Positions 53,298 through 62,237 of a stretch of 64,000 nucleotides of DNA are shown here, in pieces. Origin of the DNA: Chondromyces crocatus (GTDB lineage: Bacteria; Myxococcota_A; Polyangia; Polyangiales; Polyangiaceae). The notes beneath the pieces are model-generated. The model was not told the DNA's origin. It did no database searches and worked only from the letters and a program-made list of their open reading frames with translations. The DNA lies in assembly GCF_001189295.1 (NCBI RefSeq), contig NZ_CP012159.1:3608973-3672972 (forward strand), in the 5' to 3' direction. Numbering within the stretch: position 1 is the first letter of the stretch; every line of letters starts with the position of its first letter. Both the position numbers and the translations under genes were made by a program.

Positions 53298-53454
53298 TGC
53301 AGCCCTCGCGTCGCTCGCGGGTGGTGGTTCTTGCCCGAGGGAGACCGGCTGTTTAATCGTTCCCCAGCGGGAATCAACCCTGGTCCGCGCGGGCGAGCGG
53401 GGTGGGCCCGAGGCGCTGACCGACGCGGGGCCGAGGAGTTTGCGGGGCGGCGCG

Positions 53455-54363
53455 TCAGGCGGCGCGGAGCAAGCGGCTCACGTGCGCTTTCTCCCAGGCG
53501 ATGGCCCGCTCGAAGTGGCGGAACATGCGCTCGCGGGCGAGGAACTCCGGGGGGTGCAAGATCCGCCGGCCGTGCTCCTGCCCGCAGGGGATCACGTGGT
53601 GCAGCATCTCGTGGTAGATGACGTACGACACGAAGTACCGCGGGACCCAGGGCCGATCGAGCGCCGGGTGGATGCGGATCAAGCGCTCCACGGCGGAGTA
53701 GCTCCCCAGCTTGATGGTGCGCCGCGGCTTCTGGGCTTTCCCTCGGCGACCCCACGTGATGAGGGCGTCCATGGTCCCGCCGAAGTAGGTGTGGTTGACC
53801 TTCTGGTAGAGCTGCAAGAGGTCGTGCGTCTTGCCCTGGGTGCGTACCGGCGTGCTCACCGGCCGACAGGCGCGGATGCGGTAGCCGTTCTGGTCGATGT
53901 ACTGACCGACGACCAGCGACCCTTCCCGATCCTGATCGACGAGGTAGCGGACGAGTGCCTCCTGCACGGGGGCGGGGGCGTCCAGGAACATGTGGTGGAC
54001 GCGCGCGCGGAGGACACCACCTTCTCGCGAGGACGAGAGCATCTCCCGGAAGTTGTCGGTGACCGAGAGGAGGACCGGGCAGCGGGTGGCCAGCTCGAGC
54101 CGCCGCGCCATCGCCTGCCGGGCCCCCTCGTGAACGAAAATTCGCGGATAGCCGGGCGGGAAGCGGATCTCGAACGGGAGCGCTCGAGGGTCGGGGAGCC
54201 GGATCGCAGCGGGTGAGACGCGGGGCGCAAGCGCCGTGCCTTTGCCGCCGCGCCGCGTCAGCCGGCCAGCGGAGGACTCGGACGTCGAACGAGCCCTGGT
54301 GCCACCCAGCCCCTGAGCAAGATAGGGGGGGTGAGCGAAGGGAAAGACCATCTGTCCCGTCAT
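53455..54363 (-). CDS. SprT-like zinc metallopeptidase domain protein
   Basis: A 302-residue protein with a SprT-like domain in its C-terminal half. The metal motif is YHEMLHHV (HExxH), followed about 25 residues later by HPPEFLARERMF, consistent with the third zinc ligand and glutamate arrangement of SprT/SPRTN. Family members cleave DNA-crosslinked proteins in eukaryotes; bacterial functions are poorly known. The first 55 residues are a Gly/Arg-rich extension. GGAGG lies upstream of the ATG at 54363. It lies 157 bp upstream of the HD protein on the same strand. AT-rich sequence at about 54430-54460 is a likely promoter. Confidence 0.87.
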   Translation of the reverse strand: MTGQMVFPFAHPPYLAQGLGGTRARSTSESSAGRLTRRGGKGTALAPRVSPAAIRLPDPRALPFEIRFPPGYPRIFVHEGARQAMARRLELATRCPVLLSVTDNFREMLSSSREGGVLRARVHHMFLDAPAPVQEALVRYLVDQDREGSLVVGQYIDQNGYRIRACRPVSTPVRTQGKTHDLLQLYQKVNHTYFGGTMDALITWGRRGKAQKPRRTIKLGSYSAVERLIRIHPALDRPWVPRYFVSYVIYHEMLHHVIPCGQEHGRRILHPPEFLARERMFRHFERAIAWEKAHVSRLLRAA

Positions 54364-54545
54364 CCTCAGCCTCCGGATCGGGCGTATTCCCGGGGGGGAT
54401 CCTTGTCAATGCGCGGGTCCAACGCCATGAAATGATTCAAAATTATTGCTGGCTGGGCCCGACGGCGCGCCGGGCCGAGGCGCCGCGGAGCGGAGACACG
54501 GAGTGGGCGGCGCCATTTCTGTATTTGTTGTCTGATTTCCGGCGG

Positions 54546-55088
54546 TTACCGATGGTTCTCGGTGTCCCGGAACGTCCGCGGGTCGATCATGTCGACCATC
54601 CGCCAGCGCGGTGCAGCTTCATGAGGTTCCAGGGCGACGACCATGGCGGTGCAGAAGCCGCCCGCGACGGTGGCCGGTGGCTTCTGGCCGTCACCCGGGG
54701 CGAGGCTGCGGAGGAGATGGTCGACGGTCGGCGCGTGTCCGACGAGCAGCGTGTCCACGCCAGTGCCGAGGGCCTCCGAGGCGAGGCGCAGCGTCTGCGG
54801 TAGGTCGGCATCGAGCGCCAGCTCTTCGCGAAGCTCGGGGCCGAGCTCGGAGGCGCCGACTCGCTCGGCCTCTTGAAGGACTCCAGCCATGATCTCGGCC
54901 GTCTCACGGGCGCGGCGGAGGGGGCTGGAGAGGATGCGCAGGGTGGACGTGCTTCCCCGCTGACCTTGCAGATGGAGGGCGACCGCCTGGACCCGGCCTT
55001 TGCCCTCGGCGGTCAGCGCCCGGTCGGCGTCACGGCCCGTCGCGGACCGATCCTCCGCCGGACCGTGGCGCATCACGTAGAGCCGCAT
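54546..55088 (-). CDS. sixA: Phosphohistidine phosphatase SixA
   Basis: A 180-residue histidine phosphatase of the phosphoglycerate-mutase-like superfamily. The catalytic motif is MRLYVMRHGPAEDR (Arg-His-Gly). SSPLRRARETAEIM and the second catalytic His in LLVGHAPTVDHL are also present. SixA removes phosphate from histidine on HPt domains and from the nitrogen phosphotransferase protein NPr. The start is 3 bp from the recA stop, so recA and sixA probably form one transcript with recA first. Its length and motifs match the family; nothing is missing. Confidence 0.92.
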   Translation of the reverse strand: MRLYVMRHGPAEDRSATGRDADRALTAEGKGRVQAVALHLQGQRGSTSTLRILSSPLRRARETAEIMAGVLQEAERVGASELGPELREELALDADLPQTLRLASEALGTGVDTLLVGHAPTVDHLLRSLAPGDGQKPPATVAGGFCTAMVVALEPHEAAPRWRMVDMIDPRTFRDTENHR

Positions 55089-55091
55089 GAC

Positions 55092-56237
55092 CTAGTTGGC
55101 CTTGGGGGTCTGGCGCTTTCCCCCCTCGGCAGCAGGGGCCGCCGCTTCACGACCTTTCCCCTGGGGAGCCGGTGCGGCCGGTGCAGCATCGGCGCCGTTC
55201 CCGGGGCGACGGTGGATGCCATGCTTGGCCAGCACGAGCTGCTCGACCTTCTCCAGCATGGCCGGATGCTGCTCCAGGAAGGAGCGGGCGTTCTCTCGGC
55301 CCTGTCCGATGCGCTCTCCCTGGAACGAGTACCAGGAGCCGCTCTTCTCCACGATGCTCGCCTCGGTGGCCAGGTCGATGACGTCGCCGCTGTGGCTGAT
55401 CCCGTGACCGTAGAGGATGTCGAACTCCACCTCCCGGAAGGGGGGGGCCATCTTGTTCTTCACCACCTTCACCTTGGTCCGGTTACCGACCACGGCCGGG
55501 TCCTTGCCGCCCGCCACGGCCTCCTTGATCTGGCCGACGCGGCGGATGTCGAGGCGCACCGAGGAGTAGAACTTGAGGGCGTTGCCGCCGGTCGTGGTCT
55601 CGGGGCTGCCGAACATGACGCCGATCTTCATGCGGATCTGGTTGATGAAGACCAGGAGGCACTGGGACCGGGAGACGGTGCCGGTGAGCTTGCGGAGCGC
55701 CTGGCTCATCAGGCGGGCCTGCAGGCCGACGTGGCTGTCGCCCATGTCGCCTTCGATCTCGGCCTTGGGAACGAGGGCGGCCACGGAGTCGACGATGATG
55801 ACGTCGACGGCGTTGGACCGGACCAGCATGTCGGCGATCTCCAGCGCCTGCTCGCCGTAATCGGGCTGGGAGATGAGCAGCTCGTCCGTCTTCACCCCGA
55901 GCTTTTTCGCGTAGTTGACGTCGAGCGCGTGCTCGGCGTCGATGAAGGCTGCCGTGCCGCCGTTTTTCTGGATGTTGGCGATGGCGTGCAGGGTCAGGGT
56001 CGTCTTGCCGCTCGACTCCGGGCCGTAGATCTCCACGATGCGGCCGCGCGGGTAGCCGCCGATGCCGAGGGCGATGTCCAGGCTGAGCGAGCCCGAGGAG
56101 ATGGCCGGCACCTCATCATGGAGGGATTGCCCCTCCTTGAGGCGCATGATGGCGCCCTTGCCGTATTCCTTCTCCACGCTCGCGATGGCGAGTTCCAGGG
56201 CGGCGTGCTTCTGCTTGCTGTTCTTTTCTTCCGACAT
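55092..56237 (-). CDS. recA: Recombinase RecA
   Basis: A 381-residue RecA with the expected sequence: Walker [22 protein letters not shown], Walker B segment [12 protein letters not shown], and loops [27 protein letters not shown] and [28 protein letters not shown]. It catalyses homologous pairing and strand exchange and activates LexA-type autoproteolysis. The last 40 residues ([15 protein letters not shown]) are Ala/Pro-rich and longer than in E. coli. The start [17 protein letters not shown] is supported by a conserved position; upstream sequence does not continue the family. The sixA gene follows 3 bp after the stop. Confidence 0.98.
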   Translation of the reverse strand: MSEEKNSKQKHAALELAIASVEKEYGKGAIMRLKEGQSLHDEVPAISSGSLSLDIALGIGGYPRGRIVEIYGPESSGKTTLTLHAIANIQKNGGTAAFIDAEHALDVNYAKKLGVKTDELLISQPDYGEQALEIADMLVRSNAVDVIIVDSVAALVPKAEIEGDMGDSHVGLQARLMSQALRKLTGTVSRSQCLLVFINQIRMKIGVMFGSPETTTGGNALKFYSSVRLDIRRVGQIKEAVAGGKDPAVVGNRTKVKVVKNKMAPPFREVEFDILYGHGISHSGDVIDLATEASIVEKSGSWYSFQGERIGQGRENARSFLEQHPAMLEKVEQLVLAKHGIHRRPGNGADAAPAAPAPQGKGREAAAPAAEGGKRQTPKAN

Positions 56238-56475
56238 GGGGACCTCGGGGCGGTGAGAGGGGGCGCGCGGTCAGCTGATGCGGGAACTGTTTACTGGCCG
56301 GCTGTTCAGGAAGCAAGATGCCCGCATCCAGGCTGAGACAGGGAATGACCGAGCGCCGGGCGTGATGAACGGGAAGGTGCGGACAGGGCGAAGAGGCCAC
56401 GGGGTTCCTGGTGGAGCCCCCGGATGGGGAGGCTGCCCCACGTTGGACAGGGCGCCGGGAACCCTGGCACGGGGC
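56238..56475. promoter_or_regulatory. recA upstream region with candidate promoter
   Basis: On the minus strand TTGCTT (56316-56311) and TAAACA (56293-56288) are separated by 17 bp and would start transcription about 45 bp before recA. GAAC and GTTC flanking copies around 56284-56307 give an imperfect dyad. The boxes are weak matches to consensus, so this is a candidate only. A start control such as a LexA site is not evident from consensus. Confidence 0.3.
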
Positions 56476-59400
56476 TCAGAATAGACCGATCGAGAACTGG
56501 AAGGCGCCGAAGTCTTCCCAGGGCCGTCGGAGCAGGTTGATGCCGTAGTCGAGGGCGAGCGGGCCGATGGGGGTGCCGATGCGCAGGCCTGCGCCGGCGG
56601 CATAGCGCAAGGCGAAGAGGTCGAACTCGCGCGGGTCCGCCCAGACATTGCCGGTGTCGAGGAAGATGCCGCCCTGGAAGACGGAGCTGGAGCCCAGGGG
56701 GAACCGCAGCTCGGCCCGGGGGTTGAGGGCGAGATCGCCGCCGCGGATGAGCACGTTGTCGATGGTGGTCGGCTCGCCCTGGGCGTTGGGGGCGCCGGAG
56801 AGGATCCGGGCGGCCACGTCCTGGGGGACCATGGCATCCACGAGGAAGGCGCGCATCGAGTCGACGCCACCCATGAAGAAGAGGCGATCGGGGTACGTTT
56901 CGCTGCCCTTGGCGAGCTGGAGGTTGTAGCCGCCGGACATGCTGAGGGCGATGCTCACGCCCTTCAGCGGCAGCGGGATGTAGCCCGAGACCCGGCCTGC
57001 GAGGCGGAGGAAGTGGCTGATGGCCGCCTGGTCCTCGCTGTCGTCGGACGGGAAGGCGTTCACGTGCTCGACGCTACCGCTCATGAGCACGCCTTTGGTC
57101 GCGGCGAACGGGCTGTCGCGCCCGTCCCAGACCATGTTGAACTTCTGGGCGAGGGCCATGGTCTCACCCTGGGGGACCCGCAGCCGGCGGAGCGTGGCGT
57201 TGCGTGCCTCCTCGTTGAAGAGCTTCACGTCGTTCAGCTCGGCGCTCAGGCCGAACTGGCTGGTCAGCGTGCGGCGAGGCCGGAAGCTCAAGGTCGGGAT
57301 GACGGCTTGCTTCGTCATGCCGAAGTCGCGCTGGTTGTCGCGGACGTCGATGGCATCGAACGACAGGCTGACCAGCGGTCCGAGGCCGATCTCGGGGAGG
57401 AGGACCGAGATGCTGTTGCGCCGCTCGAGCCGCTCCAGACCGCTCAGCGGGGCGTAGTTCGCGCGGACGCCGGGATCGATGATCATGAAGTCGAGCAGGG
57501 CGTTGAGCTGGATCCGCAGCGTGACGGCGATGGCGGCGCCGCCGATGTTGCGGTGGCCGTACTCCACGGCGAAGCGGATGCCTTCACCCGTCGAGAAGCC
57601 GATGCGCGGATCCAGGTACTGCGGGAGCTGCTCGGCGACCGTGATCAGCACCCGCTTCCTGCGCTGCGGGACGTCGGGGTCCTCGAGGGACACGGACACG
57701 CTGGAGAAGGGGCCCAGCGTGGCGATGCGCTCCTCGCTGGTGCGGACCTGCTTCTGGCCGAAGGGCTGCCCTTTCTTGAGGGCGAGGCGGCGGAGGATGA
57801 GCGCGTGGTTCGTGCGTACGGCGCCCTTGATCACGAAGCCGTCGACGATGACCTGGTCGCGCTCGGTGACGACGAAGCGCGCGCGGGCCCGCGTGCGGTC
57901 GGGCGAGGGCTCGACGACGGCACGGACCTCGGCGTAAGCGTACCCGCGCTCGCGGTAGGCATCGAGCATGCGCAGGCGGGCGGCGTCGAGATCGAGGGTG
58001 GAGAGCGGCTGCCCCAGGGCGAGGTCGGCCATGCGGGCGAGATCGCGCTCGGTGAAGGCGCGGTTGCCTTCGAAGGCGATGTCGTAGAGGGTCGTCTGCG
58101 GTCCAGGGTGGATGGGAATGCGCAGGGTGATCTCTGGCGCGCACTCGATCCCACGCACGGGATCGGGCCGGCACTGGAGCGCGTCGGGGACCGGGGGCTC
58201 CGGGAGGGGGAGGCCGTACTGATCGGTGCGGCACTGGGCCGCGACCGTGACCTTCGGGGGGTCGGGGATGCAGCGATCGGCGGGCGACTGCCGCGAGCAG
58301 GTGGCGCGGAGCGCGGTCACCGGGCCGACGATCGCGTTGAGGTATCCCTTCGCGTAGTAGAGATCCCGGATGTGGTTCAGCGCGCGATCGTAGGTCTCCC
58401 GGTCGTACGTCATCGCCGGGTTCAGATCGACGGGCTTGGCCCGGCCGCCGGCGCCCTGGGTCGGGCCGAAGATGCCGTCGATCGCCGTGACGTCGGGGAG
58501 GGTGATGAACTCTCCGCCGGGTAGATCTTCTTCGAGAAAGGTCTGGATCTCGCCCCCGACGTCATTGGGGCTGAGGTGCCCCGTCAAGCAGGGGAAGACC
58601 CGCTTGTTCACCCGCACCTGCTGGTGCTCGTGCACGAGGAACACGAGGTAGATGGTGGTGTCGCTCGTCCCTTTGCGCTCCTCGGCCCGGACCTCGGCGT
58701 CCAGGAAGCCCCGGCGCACGTAGAAAGAGCGGAGCCGCTCCACCAGCTCTGCGGGTTTGTGCTCCGTCTCTCCGTCCAGCTCCAGGGCCTCCTCCAGCGC
58801 GTCGGCGTCGAAGGCGCGGTTGCCCTCGAAGGCGGGGATGATCCTGGGACCCGGGGTGAGATAGACGTAGAGGTAGCTGTACGACCCCGCGTGCACCACC
58901 CGGTGCGCCACCTCGGCGCGGTGGAAACCGTTCTTCCGGAGCAGCTCCGTCATCTCCGTGTCGGCTTCGCTGAAGGCTGGCTCGTCGACGCGGTCGCCGG
59001 CGCCATAGCGATACCGGCGTTTGAGGGAGCCGAGCTCCCGGTCGGCAGCAGGATCGATGACGAACACGCGCTGCGCGATCGAGCGCGGGGGGCCGGCGTT
59101 GATGTCGATGGCGAGCACCACCCGCATCGGGTCGTCCGTGTCCGCAGCATCCACGGCCACCTGCGCCGTGGGGTAGCCGTGCTGGCCGTAGTAGACGCGG
59201 ATGCGCTCGGCGATCTCGGACAGCATCGGCGCCGTGACCTCGCTGCCCTCGGCGATTCTGGCAGCGTCCAGGGTGGGGGCGACGCCCAGGGCAGCCCCCG
59301 TGATCTTCACCGTCGCGACGAGGCGACGCGGGAGCAGGTAGAGGCGGAGCTCGGCCTCCCCGTCCTCGAGGGGGACCACCTCGGCGGAGCCGCGGGCGAA

Positions 59401-59784
59401 GGTCCCCGTCGAGAGCAGCTCGCTCAAGGCGGTCCGCGCGGCCTCGGCGCTCAGGGGGTCGCCCAGCTCCACCGTGGTGACGGGCTCGACGCGCGGCCAC
59501 CGACCTCCGACCGCCGTGACGCTGATCCTGCCGATCGGTTTTCCAGCGAGATCGCCGAGGGAGGGCGGCGGTTCGAGCGGTGGGGTGTCGGCGCCTTGCA
59601 CGCGCTCTTCGGCCGCGAAAGCGGCAGCCTGTGCGGCGGTGCGTGGCTCGTCGCCGGATGTCCCCGGAAGAGGATCCACGGCGTGCGCCGGCTGGCCCGC
59701 GAGTGCGACCACGGCGAGCACGGCTGAGACGAGACCTACGCGCACGGCGGGCCGAGGGTGCCTGTCAGGGCACCATCGATGCAA
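56476..59784 (-). CDS. BamA/TamA-type outer membrane protein with POTRA domains
   Basis: A 1,102-residue protein of the Omp85 superfamily. A signal peptide (VRVGLVSAVLAVVALAGQPAHA, cleaved near residue 35) is followed by a long periplasmic region (to about residue 690) with several POTRA-like repeats, for example GRISVTAVGGRWPRVEPV and LYDIAFEGNRAFTERDLARMADLA. The final 400 residues form the barrel and contain the loop-6 motif variant MRAF and a terminal aromatic (SIGLF) used for BAM targeting. It inserts or transports outer-membrane proteins. Either TTG 59784 or GTG 59745 can start it. Its stop lies 238 bp upstream of the recA start on the same strand. Confidence 0.88.
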   Translation of the reverse strand: MHRWCPDRHPRPAVRVGLVSAVLAVVALAGQPAHAVDPLPGTSGDEPRTAAQAAAFAAEERVQGADTPPLEPPPSLGDLAGKPIGRISVTAVGGRWPRVEPVTTVELGDPLSAEAARTALSELLSTGTFARGSAEVVPLEDGEAELRLYLLPRRLVATVKITGAALGVAPTLDAARIAEGSEVTAPMLSEIAERIRVYYGQHGYPTAQVAVDAADTDDPMRVVLAIDINAGPPRSIAQRVFVIDPAADRELGSLKRRYRYGAGDRVDEPAFSEADTEMTELLRKNGFHRAEVAHRVVHAGSYSYLYVYLTPGPRIIPAFEGNRAFDADALEEALELDGETEHKPAELVERLRSFYVRRGFLDAEVRAEERKGTSDTTIYLVFLVHEHQQVRVNKRVFPCLTGHLSPNDVGGEIQTFLEEDLPGGEFITLPDVTAIDGIFGPTQGAGGRAKPVDLNPAMTYDRETYDRALNHIRDLYYAKGYLNAIVGPVTALRATCSRQSPADRCIPDPPKVTVAAQCRTDQYGLPLPEPPVPDALQCRPDPVRGIECAPEITLRIPIHPGPQTTLYDIAFEGNRAFTERDLARMADLALGQPLSTLDLDAARLRMLDAYRERGYAYAEVRAVVEPSPDRTRARARFVVTERDQVIVDGFVIKGAVRTNHALILRRLALKKGQPFGQKQVRTSEERIATLGPFSSVSVSLEDPDVPQRRKRVLITVAEQLPQYLDPRIGFSTGEGIRFAVEYGHRNIGGAAIAVTLRIQLNALLDFMIIDPGVRANYAPLSGLERLERRNSISVLLPEIGLGPLVSLSFDAIDVRDNQRDFGMTKQAVIPTLSFRPRRTLTSQFGLSAELNDVKLFNEEARNATLRRLRVPQGETMALAQKFNMVWDGRDSPFAATKGVLMSGSVEHVNAFPSDDSEDQAAISHFLRLAGRVSGYIPLPLKGVSIALSMSGGYNLQLAKGSETYPDRLFFMGGVDSMRAFLVDAMVPQDVAARILSGAPNAQGEPTTIDNVLIRGGDLALNPRAELRFPLGSSSVFQGGIFLDTGNVWADPREFDLFALRYAAGAGLRIGTPIGPLALDYGINLLRRPWEDFGAFQFSIGLF

Positions 59785-60383
59785 GAGTCAGTGATCTCCG
59801 TCGACACGAGGAGTTCATGCTTCGAGGCCGTCTCGTCCGTGATGCGCCGTGGGGCACCGTGAGGACGGCGCGCGCGCTCACGTCGATCCGCCGACGCGGG
59901 GAGGTGCGCACGATCCGATGCCTCTGCATGGGACGGGAAGGACGGCGCGCGCGCGAACCGGTTCCGTGAAACCGGGAGCACGAGGCGGACAGCCAGGAGC
60001 CTGGGCCACAGGCATGGCCAGGCGTCCAAAAATGAAATTGACTTTCGATATCGACCAAGATAGCTAGCGCGGGTGCTCGCCAGCGAGAGCCTCGAGGCTC
60101 GGCTGATGGGCCGGCGCTGCCATTGCTGACGCTCTCCCGCCCTCCAGCGGGCCCGTCGGCATCTGCGTGCCGTCCGTGATTCGCGCCCGGCGCCAGCGTG
60201 CTGCGCGACGGCGGGTCGCAACGTGAAGTCGACGTCGACGTCGCCCATCCAGGGCGTCCGCCTGGACCACGGGAGCGGGGGCGCCGTCCAGCTCGTGGAG
60301 CGGGGCGGTGATCTGCGCTCCCCGCGGCTCCAGGGCCGCCGGGTGAGCGCTGGATACCCGAAGAAAAACGAGGATCTGTGCAG
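59785..60383. other. Gene-free region with AT island
   Basis: About 600 bp without a credible gene. At about 60028-60066 the sequence is AT-rich (AAATTGACTTTCGATATCGA) and contains TTGACT as a -35-like box, but no matching -10 is convincing. A 17-residue ORF (MARRPKMKLTFDIDQDS) runs through it; I consider it chance. The rest is Arg-rich shadow reading. Confidence 0.45.
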
Positions 60384-61319
60384 ATGAAGTACGTGGGCCT
60401 GTTCTGTTCCTTCGCGCTCGGGCTCGGGATCGCTGCGGCCGCATGCGGCGATGACGGCTCGGAATCCCCGGGGACCACCACCACCACCACCACGGGGGAG
60501 GGAGGCTCCGGCGCCGCTCCGGGCTGCCCCACGGTGCTGGAAGCGCCGTGCGGGACCTGCATGGGAGACGCTTGCTGTGAAGACCTCACGGCCTGCGAGG
60601 ACGACCCCGACTGCTGGGCCTGCGTGCACGCACAGGACAGCGACGCCTGCGAGCGCACCCCCGAGACGCACGACCGCGTCGACCGCTACCTCGTCTGCCG
60701 GGGCGGCGCCTGCCAGCAGGCGTGTATCGCCGGCGGCAACGGTGACTGCGAGGGCCGTCTCGACAACCTGTATCCCGCGGCCTGCGCGGAGTGCCTCCAG
60801 GCCTCGTGCTGCGACGAGATCGCGAACTGTGCCGCGAACGACGCCTGCTGGATCGACTGCTACACCATGCACGACACCGACGCGTGTCACGGCAACCAGG
60901 ACGGCCACGCGCTCTACCACGCGCTCGGCGCCTGCTTCAACGCCACCGACTGCGCCTCGGCGTGCAGCGCGCCTCCGATCGCGCCCGCGTGCGACGCGCC
61001 GGTCGACTCGCCGTCGGCGGGCGTCTGCGTCCCGACGGGCGGCGCCTGCAACCCGGTGACGAACGAAGGCTGCCCCGACGACGGCAGCGCATGCGACATC
61101 AACCAGGGCGGGACCTTCCAGTGCTTCCCGCCCCCCAGCCCCAACGCGACCTGTGAGGCCTGCGGCTCGGCGGCTGGCTGGTGCGCGCCGGGGAACACCT
61201 GCGCGCCGGGCGGCAAGTGCGCTCGTTACTGCTGCGACGACGCGGATTGCGGCACGGGGACCTGCGACAAGGACGTGCTGGGGGTGGCCACCGTCGGCCT
61301 CTGCGTCGAGGCCAACTGA
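60384..61319 (+). CDS. Cys-rich predicted lipoprotein
   Basis: A 311-residue lipoprotein with lipobox AAAAC near residue 21 and a poly-Thr plus GG linker. The mature region has more than 35 cysteines. It contains two related domains beginning CGTCMGDACCEDLTACEDDPDCWAC and CAECLQASCCDEIANCAANDACW, which look like an internal duplication of about 80 residues. A third C-terminal Cys-rich module (CVPTGGACNPVTNEGC...) follows. This is a myxobacteria-type disulfide-rich surface protein. The function is unknown. The ATG at 60384 has a GAGGA site; GTG 60378 is possible. It converges on the SDR gene with 9 bp between stops. Confidence 0.83.
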   Translation: MKYVGLFCSFALGLGIAAAACGDDGSESPGTTTTTTTGEGGSGAAPGCPTVLEAPCGTCMGDACCEDLTACEDDPDCWACVHAQDSDACERTPETHDRVDRYLVCRGGACQQACIAGGNGDCEGRLDNLYPAACAECLQASCCDEIANCAANDACWIDCYTMHDTDACHGNQDGHALYHALGACFNATDCASACSAPPIAPACDAPVDSPSAGVCVPTGGACNPVTNEGCPDDGSACDINQGGTFQCFPPPSPNATCEACGSAAGWCAPGNTCAPGGKCARYCCDDADCGTGTCDKDVLGVATVGLCVEAN

Positions 61320-61328
61320 GCCATCCGT

Positions 61329-62159
61329 TCACGCCTTGCCGCGGAGCGCGAGCTGCTTTTTGCGCAGCGCGCGCGCGGCAGGCGCGAACAGGAGGCGAAG
61401 CAGCCAGCGCGGGCTGAGGGTGCCCAGGGAGATCAGCACCCACATCAGAAAGCCGGGCACCACGAGCGCTCGCCCGCGATCGAGGCTGCGGACGATCGCG
61501 CTCGCGCAGCGCTCCGCCGAGATCATCAACGGACCCGGCACATCCATCCCGGTGAAGTTTCCCACGGTGTCGTGGAACTCGGTCGCGACCGGGCCCGGGC
61601 AGACCTGCGTGACGCGCACCCCGGTCCCGGCCAGATCGAGCCGCAGACCCTCCGTGAAGGACGTGACGAAGTGCTTCGTCGCGATGTAGGCGGCCATGCC
61701 TGGACCGAACGTCAGCCCGAACCCCGAGCTGACGTTCACCACGCCGCCTCGCCCACGGGCCACCATCCCCGGGACGAGCCGGTGGGTCAGGTAGGTCAGC
61801 GCGGTGACGTTGAGGGCGATCATCCCCTCCGTCTTGTCCCAGCCCGCCAGATCGAAGGCGCCGATGTCCCCGTAGCCGGCGTTGTTGATCAGCACATCCA
61901 CGTCGCCCACCTCGGCCTCGATGGCGGCGAGCAGCTCATCGGTCCGAGCGCGGTCGGTGACGTCGCAGCCGAAGACGACCACCTGGAGCCCCGGGGTCTT
62001 TCGGTTCAGCTCCTCGCGAAGCGCCTCCAGGCGCTCCTTGCGACGGGCGACGAGGATCAGGGTGCGCGCCCGCGGACCGAGCTGCAGCGCGAGCGCGCGG
62101 CCGATGCCGGAGGAAGCGCCAGTGATGAGGACGGCGCCTCGATCGATGGGCGAACTCAC
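61329..62159 (-). CDS. Short-chain dehydrogenase/reductase
   Basis: A 276-residue SDR. The Rossmann motif is LITGASSGIGRALA near the N-terminus, the NNAG motif is LINNAGYGDIG, and the catalytic Ser/Tyr/Lys are in NVSSGFGLTFGPGMAAYIATKHF. It oxidises or reduces a hydroxyl or carbonyl group with NAD(P)H; the substrate is unknown. The C-terminal basic extension (PAARALRKKQLALRGKA) with a hydrophobic stretch (FLMWVLISLGTLSP) suggests membrane association, as in SDRs related to DltE or to 17-beta-type enzymes. The GTG at 62159 (VSSPIDRGAVL) begins at the first strand; upstream is Arg-rich and unlikely. Confidence 0.92.
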   Translation of the reverse strand: MSSPIDRGAVLITGASSGIGRALALQLGPRARTLILVARRKERLEALREELNRKTPGLQVVVFGCDVTDRARTDELLAAIEAEVGDVDVLINNAGYGDIGAFDLAGWDKTEGMIALNVTALTYLTHRLVPGMVARGRGGVVNVSSGFGLTFGPGMAAYIATKHFVTSFTEGLRLDLAGTGVRVTQVCPGPVATEFHDTVGNFTGMDVPGPLMISAERCASAIVRSLDRGRALVVPGFLMWVLISLGTLSPRWLLRLLFAPAARALRKKQLALRGKA

Positions 62160-62237
62160 GGGACCAGGGTGCCGCCTGGAGCGGGGGAGGCGCAAGGGGC
62201 ACGGCGGCAGGAGCGAGCGAGCCCGCTCCTTGCGTCG

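Noticed and set aside
54873..56336. 487-residue plus-strand open frame
   Set aside because: Antisense to sixA and recA; no homology signal and recA is unambiguous.
60012..60066. 17-residue ORF MARRPKMKLTFDIDQDS as a small gene
   Set aside because: It is within an AT-rich patch, lacks a convincing ribosome site and has no support beyond an open frame.
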